A stretch of 9,304 nucleotides of DNA. Origin: Eubacterium sp. (lineage in GTDB: Bacteria > Bacillota > Clostridia > Oscillospirales > Acutalibacteraceae). The notes beneath the pieces are model-generated. The model searched no databases. It was not told the DNA's origin and saw nothing but the letters and a program-made list of their open reading frames with translations. Both the position numbers and the translations under genes were made by a program. The stretch is from the NCBI GenBank assembly GCA_017543725.1, contig JAFYFO010000392.1, forward strand, positions 1 through 9,304. Direction: 5' to 3'. Within the stretch, counting starts at the first letter, position 1. The number at the start of each line of letters is the position of its first letter. Of this stretch, positions 1 through 5,085 are shown in pieces.

Positions 1-10
1 GTGTTTTCAT
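1..10 (-). CDS. Start of an unidentified gene (5' end only, three codons)
   Basis: An ATG at 10-8 on the minus strand is followed by AAA and ACA before the window ends, giving Met-Lys-Thr. A purine-rich AAAGGGTG (16-23) lies 5-7 bases upstream, which is good spacing for a ribosome binding site. A plausible promoter (42-69) lies just before it. The three visible residues allow no identification. It is called a gene start only because promoter, ribosome binding site and ATG line up in the right order and spacing, in the same direction as the genes before it. Confidence 0.35.
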
Positions 11-41
11 ATTATCACCCTTTTGAATGTATTTCTCTTTT

Positions 42-69
42 ATTTTATCACAGTTGAATTATATTTCAA
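42..69 (-). promoter_or_regulatory. Candidate sigma-A-type promoter for the gene at the left edge
   Basis: On the minus strand a -35-like TTGAAA (69-64) and a -10-like TAAAAT (47-42) are separated by 16 bp. Each differs from consensus at one or two positions. The predicted transcript would start near 36-34 and have a leader of about 25 bases before the ATG at 10. The -35 lies two bases past the stop codon of the pseudouridine synthase gene, and no terminator is visible between them, so read-through from that operon is also possible. Confidence 0.4.
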
Positions 70-71
70 GA

Positions 72-917
72 TTAAATTAAAACTTTTATATCTTCGGGAA
101 AATCACTCTCAACGGTTATTTCTTTTCCGCTTACGGGGTGGGTGAAATAAATAGTTTTGCAGTGAAGCGCCTGACGGTTTATTAAATCGCATTTTCCGCC
201 GTAGAGTTCGTCGCCGAGAAGCGGATGCCCGATATGCGAAAGATGAACTCTTATCTGATGAGTTCTTCCTGTTTCAAGGCGTATTTTTAGCAGTGTGTTT
301 CCGTTTTTAACGCTGATTGGCTGAAAATGCGTTATCGCCGTTTCACCGTTTTCATCAACTTTTCTTTTGATAATGCTTTCGCCGCACCTTGCAATGGGGA
401 GGTTAATCGCTGCGCCCTGAGAAATCTTCCCCTGAACAACTGCATAGTAGTCTTTTTTTATTCTGCCCGCAAGTTTGGCGGCTGAAAGTTCGTGCTTTGC
501 TATAAGAATAAGCCCGCTTGTGTCGCGGTCAAGCCGAAAAACCGCCCGAAACGCCGTGTCCTCTTTAAGATAGTACGAAACAAAGTTGGAAAGAGTGTCG
601 CCCCTGTGGTTGAGGCTTTCGTGAACGGGAACAAAGGCGGGCTTGTTTAAAACAAGAATGTCCTCATCCTCATAGCATATTTCAATATCGCGCTTTGTCG
701 GAGACGGCATATGTCCGCTGTTTTCAATTCTTATTTTAAGAATATCGCCTTCGCTGAGCGATTCAATCGTTTTTGCAAAAACTCCGTTTTTCGTTATTCC
801 GTTTTCCGTGTTTTTCAGTTTTGTGAGAAGCGAGGAGGAAACGCCGAATTTCCTCAGATAGTCCCTTATCTTAATTCCGCCGTCTTCCTCGTTGATAATA
901 AAAGTCAACTCTCTCAT
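72..917 (-). CDS. RluA/RluD-family RNA pseudouridine synthase
   Basis: This enzyme converts specific uridines in rRNA or tRNA to pseudouridine in the cytoplasm; the target cannot be read from sequence. The protein is 281 aa. Residues 1-65 look like an S4-type RNA-binding domain. The catalytic domain follows, with RLDRDTSG at 128-135, where Asp130 matches the catalytic aspartate of the family, and TGRTHQIRVHLSHIGHPLLG at 216-235. The His usual before RLD is Phe127 here. I chose the ATG at 917, giving an MRELTF start typical of clostridial relatives, rather than the in-frame ATG at 986. The longer form would overlap the upstream gene by 64 bases and add an atypical basic stretch. The start lies 5 bases after the degV stop with only a weak Shine-Dalgarno sequence, so translational coupling is likely. 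Family assignment is firm, the specific paralogue is not. Confidence 0.92.
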   Translation of the reverse strand: MRELTFIINEEDGGIKIRDYLRKFGVSSSLLTKLKNTENGITKNGVFAKTIESLSEGDILKIRIENSGHMPSPTKRDIEICYEDEDILVLNKPAFVPVHESLNHRGDTLSNFVSYYLKEDTAFRAVFRLDRDTSGLILIAKHELSAAKLAGRIKKDYYAVVQGKISQGAAINLPIARCGESIIKRKVDENGETAITHFQPISVKNGNTLLKIRLETGRTHQIRVHLSHIGHPLLGDELYGGKCDLINRQALHCKTIYFTHPVSGKEITVESDFPEDIKVLI

Positions 918-922
918 ATCCG

Positions 923-1783
923 TTATCTGGTATATGAAACAATGATTCCTCCGTTGCTTGCATAGGTTGAGTTCAGCCCGGAGCATTTAACGATTTCAAC
1001 ATCGCCGAATTTAACTTTCTCGGCGATTTTTTCTTTTAAAAAGTTTGCTCTTTCCTCACAGCAAACATGGGCGATTATAAGCCTTTTATCGCTTAAATCA
1101 ATTCCTTCAACATTCTGAGCGATAATTCCTGCCATTTTTGATAAAGAGCGGTTCATAACGATATCCTGACCTGCGTGGGAAATATTTCCCTGCTTGTTTC
1201 TTTCGAAAATCATTTTGAGCCTGAGTTTTTTCAGAATTGTTGCGGCAAGGGCAAAAAGCCTTCCGTTTTTCTTTAAAACATCAAGTGATTCAAGGCAGAA
1301 ATAAAGCGCGCAGTGATTAACTATGAAATCATCAACGGTTTTAACTATGCTGTCAAAACTCTCTCCGCCGTCGGCAAGTTCCTTGATTTTTTCAGCCGCT
1401 AAACTTTCGATTCCCGAAGTTGCAAGCGAGTTGAAAACATAAATGTTTTTGTTGCTTTCGGGGTGGTCTTCCTTATAAAGTTCAACGCCCTGAAGCGCGC
1501 TGTTATATGTTCCCGAAAGTTTATCGGTTATGGTGATGATATAAATATCGTCCTCCCCGCACTCAATTGCTTCTGCCCAGTCGCTTGGAGAGGGGCAGGC
1601 GGTTTTTGCAACATCGTTGTATTCAAGAGTGCGCCTGATATAATCCTCCTGATTGAAACTTTCATCGTCTTTAATAACATAATCTCCGATTTCAAGTGTC
1701 AGTGGAACGAAGGTTATATTATCCCAATCTGCCATACGGGCGGTTTTGTCACAGCAACTGTCCGCAATAATTCTGTAACTCAT
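923..1783 (-). CDS. DegV family protein, FakB-like fatty acid-binding protein
   Basis: DegV proteins bind one fatty acid. In the FakA/FakB system they present it to the kinase FakA, making acyl phosphate for phospholipid synthesis. The protein is 286 aa, normal for the family. The N-terminus carries IIADSCCD (5-12). ACPSPSD (62-68) matches the conserved TSQPSP lipid-carboxylate region, and KLSGTYNSA (88-96) matches the SGT loop; Thr61 and Ser90 correspond to the usual carboxylate ligands. LKKNGRL (170-176) replaces the common LxKGGRL. The C-terminus has the family's glycine-containing strand, ending NGGIIVSYTR. A GGAGG (1795-1791) lies 7 bases before the ATG. It has its own promoter and is the first gene of a two-gene unit with the pseudouridine synthase. 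No fakA-like gene is in the window, so the lipid role is inferred from the family. Confidence 0.93.
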   Translation of the reverse strand: MSYRIIADSCCDKTARMADWDNITFVPLTLEIGDYVIKDDESFNQEDYIRRTLEYNDVAKTACPSPSDWAEAIECGEDDIYIITITDKLSGTYNSALQGVELYKEDHPESNKNIYVFNSLATSGIESLAAEKIKELADGGESFDSIVKTVDDFIVNHCALYFCLESLDVLKKNGRLFALAATILKKLRLKMIFERNKQGNISHAGQDIVMNRSLSKMAGIIAQNVEGIDLSDKRLIIAHVCCEERANFLKEKIAEKVKFGDVEIVKCSGLNSTYASNGGIIVSYTR

Positions 1784-1811
1784 TTATCTTCCTCCGCGTT
1801 AATTTTTAACT

Positions 1812-1840
1812 ATTATAGTCTTCTTGTTTTCCATAGTCAA
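1812..1840 (-). promoter_or_regulatory. Sigma-A-type promoter of the degV-pseudouridine synthase unit
   Basis: On the minus strand TTGACT (1840-1835) and a perfect TATAAT (1817-1812) are separated by exactly 17 bp. Transcription would start near 1805, leaving a leader of about 20 bases with the GGAGG of the DegV gene in it. The -35 lies 5 bases past the argH terminator stem, so the two units are packed closely but separately transcribed. An 8-bp inverted repeat overlaps the -35 and spacer. Confidence 0.8.
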
Positions 1841-1846
1841 CAAGAA
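1821..1846. promoter_or_regulatory. Perfect 8-bp inverted repeat over the degV promoter (candidate operator)
   Basis: On the plus strand TTCTTGTT (1821-1828) and AACAAGAA (1839-1846) are exact reverse complements separated by 10 bases. The arms cover part of the promoter spacer and the -35 element, where a dimeric repressor would block RNA polymerase. The distal arm also overlaps the T-tract of the argH terminator, so part of the symmetry could come from that constraint. I do not recognise the site as that of a known regulator. Confidence 0.35.
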
Positions 1847-1876
1847 AAAAGGATGTTTATTTAAAACACCCTTTTT
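1845..1876 (-). terminator. Rho-independent terminator of argGH
   Basis: The arms 1846-1858 and 1864-1876 form a 13-bp stem (one G-U pair in the minus-strand RNA) with a 5-base loop. On the minus strand the stem is followed by an uninterrupted T run, then CTTG. It starts 11 bases past the argH stop codon. The A and T flanks are symmetrical, so it could also work on the plus strand, though no plus-strand gene reads into it. Confidence 0.9.
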
Positions 1877-1886
1877 CAGCACAATA

Positions 1887-3266
1887 TTACAAATTGTATA
1901 TTTTTTCTTTAACTTCTTTTATCTGATTTTCAACGCTTTCAAGTCCCGGAGCGCCCTTATGGGTTCGCTGAGAAACGCATTTTTCAAGATTGATTGCCTT
2001 ATAAACATCTTCATCAAAAAGTGAGCAAATGCTCTTGTAGTCGGCAATATCGAGAGTTTCAAGGGTTAAGCCTTTTTCAATGCAAAGCGCAACCGCTTCC
2101 CCCGTTGCCTTATATGCGTCGCGGAAGGGCAAGCCTTTTGAAACAAGAAAATCCGCGCAGTCGGTTGCGTTGATAAAGCCCTTCGCCGCTGCGTTTCGCA
2201 TATTATCTTTTAAAACGCTCATAGTTTCAACCATCGGAGTCAGCGCCGTCAGGCACATTTTAACGGTGTCAACAGCGTCAAAAATCGCTTCTTTATCCTC
2301 CTGCATATCCTTATTATATGCAAGGGGAAGCCCCTTCATAACCGTTAAAAGAGTTGTTAAATCGCCGAAAACCCTGCCGCTTTTTCCCCTGATTAATTCC
2401 GCAATATCGGGGTTTTTCTTCTGCGGCATAATTGAAGAACCTGTTGAAAAAGCGTCGTCGAGTTCAACGAATTTGAATTCCCAGGAACACCAGAGAATAA
2501 CCTCTTCGCAAAAGCGCGAGAGATGAACCATAACAAGGGATAAATCGCTTGCAAGTTCAATGCAGAAATCCCTGTCTGAAACGCCGTCGAGCGAGTTTGA
2601 TGAAACACTGTCGAAACCCAGTAATTCAGCGGTTAAATCCCTGTTTATCGGATAGGTTGTTCCTGCGAGAGCGCCGCTTCCGAGCGGAAGGGAATTCATT
2701 CTTTTTTTAGTCTGGCTGAGCCTTTCAAGGTCGCGCAGAAGCATAAAGCAGTAGGCGAGAAGATGATGCGCAAATGTTATTGGTTGTGCCCTTTGAAGAT
2801 GGGTGTAGCCGGGCATTATTGCGGTTTTGTTTTCCTCTGCTTTATCAACAAAAACTTCAATGAGTTTAGTGATTTTATCAGATATTTCATCAATCTCTTT
2901 TTTTAGATTCATTCTGATATCAAGCGCAACCTGGTCGTTTCTTGAACGCGCGGTGTGAAGTTTTTTGCCGAGTTTATCAAGCCTTGAAGTGAGTTCGCCC
3001 TCAACAAATGTGTGGATATCCTCTGCGGTCATATCAATTTCGAGTTTTCCGCTTTTGATATCATCAAGAATTGAGGAGAGTTCCGAAGCGATTTTTTCGC
3101 TTTCGCTCTTATCAATAATACCGCTCTCGCCGAGCATTGTGCAATGGGCGATACTTCCTTTAATATCCTCTTCAAACATCCTTGAATCAAAGGATATCGA
3201 GGAGTTGAAATCATTTGTTTCCTTGGCAAGTTCTTTTTTGAATCTGCCCTTCCAGAGTTGTGCCAT
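1887..3266 (-). CDS. argH: Argininosuccinate lyase
   Basis: ArgH splits argininosuccinate into arginine and fumarate, the last step of arginine synthesis, as a cytoplasmic homotetramer. The protein is 459 aa, the usual full length. It begins with MAQLWKGRF, typical of the family. TARSRNDQ (105-112) is substrate-binding. GYTHLQRAQP (153-162) holds the His of the active-site region. GSSIMPQKKNPD (276-287) is the signature loop of the fumarase/aspartase superfamily and carries the catalytic serine. AAGGA (3278-3274) lies 7 bases before the ATG. The gene starts 42 bases after the argG stop with no terminator between, so the two form an operon, and it ends just before a strong terminator. No frameshift or missing active-site motif is seen. 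Confidence 0.98.
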   Translation of the reverse strand: MAQLWKGRFKKELAKETNDFNSSISFDSRMFEEDIKGSIAHCTMLGESGIIDKSESEKIASELSSILDDIKSGKLEIDMTAEDIHTFVEGELTSRLDKLGKKLHTARSRNDQVALDIRMNLKKEIDEISDKITKLIEVFVDKAEENKTAIMPGYTHLQRAQPITFAHHLLAYCFMLLRDLERLSQTKKRMNSLPLGSGALAGTTYPINRDLTAELLGFDSVSSNSLDGVSDRDFCIELASDLSLVMVHLSRFCEEVILWCSWEFKFVELDDAFSTGSSIMPQKKNPDIAELIRGKSGRVFGDLTTLLTVMKGLPLAYNKDMQEDKEAIFDAVDTVKMCLTALTPMVETMSVLKDNMRNAAAKGFINATDCADFLVSKGLPFRDAYKATGEAVALCIEKGLTLETLDIADYKSICSLFDEDVYKAINLEKCVSQRTHKGAPGLESVENQIKEVKEKIYNL

Positions 3267-3308
3267 AATTCTATCCTTAATTACTATTTGTATATTTTTG
3301 ACTATATT

Positions 3309-4547
3309 TTATTCTTCGCCGCGCTGTTCGTCAAGAAGCGCTTTAACCTTGGTTGAAAGACCGAAGAGATTGATGAATCCTGCGGAGTCCGCCTGATTAT
3401 ATGCGCCTCCGTCTTCGCCGAAGGAAGCAATGTTTTCATCATAGAGGCTGAACGGAGAAGTAAGGCCTGCGTTCATAACATTGCCTTTATAGAGTTTGAG
3501 TTTAACATCGCCTGTAACGGTTTCCTGGGTTTTGTCAACAAATGCGTCGAGCGCTTCTTTAAGAGGCGAGAACCAAAGGCCGTTGTAAACAAGTTCTCCG
3601 TATTTCTGAGCAACAAGTTTCTTGTAGTGAGCGGTTTCCTTGTCGAGCGTTATCATTTCAAGGAGTTCGTGCGCTTTATAGAGGATTGTTCCGGCAGGGG
3701 TTTCATAAACGCCGCGGCTCTTCATTCCGACAAGGCGGTTTTCAACAATGTCAAGAAGTCCGATGCCGTTCTTTCCGCCGAGTTCGTTGAGTTTTTCAAC
3801 GAGGGCGAGCGCCTTCATTTCTTTTCCGTCGATTGCTGTCGGTATTCCTTTTTCAAAATGAATGGTTATATAAGTCGGCTCGTCGGGAGCAAGTTCAGGA
3901 GCAACGCCGAGTTCAAGAAATCCTTCTTTAAGATACTGCGGTTCGTTTGCAGGGTCCTCAAGGTCAAGACCTTCATGGGAGAGGTGCCAGACGTTTTTAT
4001 CTTTTGAATAGTTTGTTTCGCGGTTGATTTTAAGAGGAATGTTATGTGCCTCGGCGTATTCGATTTCCTCTTCACGGGATTTGATATCCCATTCTCTCCA
4101 GGGAGCGATAATCTGCATATGGGGAGCATATGCTTTGAGCGCAAGTTCAAAACGAACCTGGTCGTTTCCTTTTCCCGTGCAGCCGTGGCAGATAGCGTCG
4201 GCATTTTCTTTTTTAGCAATTTCCGCAAGACCTTTGCCGATGCAGGGGCGCGCGTGGGAGGTTCCGAGAAGATAACTTTCGTATTCAGCGCCTGCTTTAA
4301 GACAGGGGAAGATGTAGTTTTCAACATAATCTTCTTTCAAATCAAGAACATAGAGTTTTGACGCGCCTGTTGCGATTGCTTTTTCTTCAAGCCCGTCGAG
4401 TTCCGTTCCCTGACCGACATCTCCCGAAACAGCGATAACCTCGCAGTTGTTATAGTTTTCCTTGAGCCACGGAATAATGATTGAAGTATCAAGTCCTCCG
4501 GAGTAGGCGAGAACAACCTTTTTTATATCTTTTTTTGATTTAGCCAT
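3309..4547 (-). CDS. argG: Argininosuccinate synthase
   Basis: ArgG joins citrulline and aspartate using ATP to make argininosuccinate, the substrate of the next gene's product; it is a cytoplasmic homotetramer. The protein is 412 aa, normal for bacterial forms. The PP-loop AYSGGLDTS (14-22) binds [15 protein letters not shown] (95-106) and [13 protein letters not shown] (122-134) line the citrulline and aspartate site. [14 protein letters not shown] (180-193) is another family hallmark. AAAGGAG (4563-4557) lies 9 bases before the ATG, supporting this start. It is the first gene of the argGH operon, with a sigma-A-like promoter and two ARG-box-like sites upstream, so arginine-dependent control by ArgR/AhrC is likely. 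The gene looks intact. Confidence 0.99.
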   Translation of the reverse strand: MAKSKKDIKKVVLAYSGGLDTSIIIPWLKENYNNCEVIAVSGDVGQGTELDGLEEKAIATGASKLYVLDLKEDYVENYIFPCLKAGAEYESYLLGTSHARPCIGKGLAEIAKKENADAICHGCTGKGNDQVRFELALKAYAPHMQIIAPWREWDIKSREEEIEYAEAHNIPLKINRETNYSKDKNVWHLSHEGLDLEDPANEPQYLKEGFLELGVAPELAPDEPTYITIHFEKGIPTAIDGKEMKALALVEKLNELGGKNGIGLLDIVENRLVGMKSRGVYETPAGTILYKAHELLEMITLDKETAHYKKLVAQKYGELVYNGLWFSPLKEALDAFVDKTQETVTGDVKLKLYKGNVMNAGLTSPFSLYDENIASFGEDGGAYNQADSAGFINLFGLSTKVKALLDEQRGEE

Positions 4548-4584
4548 AGTTAGTTTCTCCTTTGCTTAGTTTTGAACTGGCTTA

Positions 4585-4612
4585 ATTATATCATTATGTG
4601 CGCATCTTTCAA
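4585..4612 (-). promoter_or_regulatory. Sigma-A-type promoter of argGH
   Basis: On the minus strand TTGAAA (4612-4607) and a perfect TATAAT (4590-4585) are separated by 16 bp. Transcription would start near 4578, leaving a leader of about 30 bases before argG. That is too short for a T-box or riboswitch, so control is expected at initiation. The nearest ARG-box-like site lies 16 bp upstream of the -35. Confidence 0.75.
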
Positions 4613-4628
4613 GAGGATTTGCAAAAAT

Positions 4629-4644
4629 TTGTATGTTTATGCAA
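4629..4644. promoter_or_regulatory. ARG-box-like site 1 (candidate ArgR/AhrC operator)
   Basis: TTGTATGTTTATGCAA fits the imperfect-palindrome ARG-box pattern TGnAT-N4-ATnCA, with one G in the otherwise A/T centre. The outer bases TTG/CAA are symmetrical. It lies upstream of the argG -35. It shares its exact TGTAT-N4-ATGCA core with site 2, which makes chance less likely. No argR gene is in the window. Confidence 0.55.
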
Positions 4645-4701
4645 AAATGCGGTATAAATATTGTAAATTATGTATAAAACATCAATAATTGAACGCATAT
4701 A

Positions 4702-4717
4702 CTGTATAATTATGCAG
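4702..4717. promoter_or_regulatory. ARG-box-like site 2 (candidate ArgR/AhrC operator)
   Basis: CTGTATAATTATGCAG matches the ARG-box pattern TGnAT-WWWW-ATnCA at every fixed position. It is palindromic except for one base pair (T4705 against G4714). Its centre lies 73 bp from that of site 1, close to seven helical turns, so both would face the same side of the DNA. This arrangement suits looping or cooperative binding by hexameric ArgR. It lies about 125 bp upstream of the predicted argG start and about 175 bp from that of the divergent gene. Confidence 0.65.
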
Positions 4718-4729
4718 TTGTTAACAACT
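4716..4729. repeat. 14-bp perfect palindrome next to ARG-box-like site 2
   Basis: AGTTGTTAACAACT is a perfect palindrome sharing two bases with the right end of ARG-box-like site 2. It does not fit the ARG-box pattern. It could be the operator of a second regulator or an extension of the ArgR complex. No matching regulator can be named from sequence alone. Confidence 0.4.
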
Positions 4730-4850
4730 CGCAGGGATAAATCATACAAAAATATTTATACACTGTATAAAAGTTTCACTTCGTCACAGTGTTTTTGAAG
4801 AATGTGAATATAATTGTTAATAAATTGTAAATATTTTTTTGATAAAAACA

Positions 4851-4879
4851 TTGATTTTTATTTATAAGTATGTTAATAT
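4851..4879 (+). promoter_or_regulatory. Sigma-A-type promoter of the giant secreted-protein gene
   Basis: TTGATT (4851-4856) and TAATAT (4874-4879) are separated by 17 bp. Transcription would start near 4886, giving a leader of about 107 bases before the ATG at 4993. The surrounding sequence is very AT-rich, so other -10-like hexamers exist, but this is the best-spaced pair. The start falls just before the first of the two leader hairpins, which supports the assignment. Confidence 0.6.
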
Positions 4880-4894
4880 AAAAGTTGTAATTTT

Positions 4895-4971
4895 GTATTA
4901 GTAGATATTTTAACTATTAATACCGAAAAACTGGGCGCAAAAGCAGCAAATTGAAGCAATTGCTTTTGCGC
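4895..4971 (+). promoter_or_regulatory. Structured 5' leader with two strong hairpins
   Basis: Hairpin 1 pairs 4895-4904 with 4914-4923: ten base pairs including one G-U, with a 9-base loop. Hairpin 2 pairs 4935-4945 with 4961-4971: eleven perfect base pairs, arms GCGCAAAAGCA and TGCTTTTGCGC, with a 15-base loop that may fold further (ATTG with CAAT). Neither is followed by a U run, so they are not terminators. The second ends 9 bases before the GGAGG, leaving the ribosome binding site free. Likely roles are protecting the 5' end of a long mRNA or controlling its translation. I do not recognise a known riboswitch class. Confidence 0.55.
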
Positions 4972-4980
4972 AAAAACAAT

Positions 4981-4985
4981 GGAGG
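4981..4985 (+). promoter_or_regulatory. Ribosome binding site of the giant secreted-protein gene
   Basis: A full GGAGG, followed by T, lies 7 bases before the ATG at 4993. It fixes the start codon, and the protein then begins with a signal peptide. Confidence 0.9.
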
Positions 4986-4992
4986 TAATTCT

Positions 4993-5085
4993 ATGAGCAA
5001 ATTATCAAAGAAAATGTTGGCAGCATTTCTTGCGGTAGTTATGGCAATTCCGACTCTGTTGGTTATGCCTTTTTCTGCGCAGGCT
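4993..5085 (+). other. Sec signal peptide of the giant protein
   Basis: Residues 1-31 have a basic start (MSKLSKK), a hydrophobic core (about 9-27) and a c-region ending SAQA, with predicted signal peptidase I cleavage after Ala31. There is no lipobox cysteine, so it is not a lipoprotein. Confidence 0.92.

Larger units (their letters stand above)
4613..4850. other. AT-rich divergent spacer without coding sequence
   Basis: This central part of the 445-base gap between argG and the secreted-protein gene shows no credible open reading frame with a ribosome binding site. It holds the two ARG-box-like sites, the 14-bp palindrome and a direct repeat of ACTGTATAA (4701-4709 and 4762-4770). It also has a nested imperfect hairpin (CACTGT 4761-4766 pairing with ACAGTG 4786-4791) followed by five Ts. 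The rest is AT-rich sequence in which I see nothing specific. Confidence 0.6.

Noticed and set aside
918..986. Longer form of the pseudouridine synthase starting at the ATG at 986
   Set aside because: It would overlap the DegV gene by 64 bases and add 23 residues that do not resemble the family's N-terminus. The MRELTF start at 917 fits known relatives and the tight gene spacing.
1463..4361. Plus-strand open frames opposite degV, argH and argG
   Set aside because: They are antisense shadows of strongly recognised enzymes and show no family motifs or ribosome binding sites of their own.
4548..4584. T-box or riboswitch leader for argG
   Set aside because: The predicted leader is only about 30 bases and holds no stem with a specifier or antiterminator.
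4696..4724. Second argG promoter TTAACA-17-TATATG around ARG-box-like site 2
   Set aside because: The spacing is ideal and the operator would lie in the spacer, but the -10 lacks the critical last T. The promoter at 4585-4612 is much better.
4761..4796. Terminator-like hairpin with five Ts on the plus strand
   Set aside because: The outer stem is only six bp, the inner pairing is imperfect, and no gene on the plus strand reads into it. It could matter only if an unseen small RNA starts upstream.
4931..4971. Resemblance of GGGCGCAAAAGC to the conserved core of a cyclic-di-GMP-I riboswitch
   Set aside because: The other conserved blocks and the tetraloop-receptor arrangement of that class are absent. 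The sequence is better explained as one arm of a perfect hairpin.
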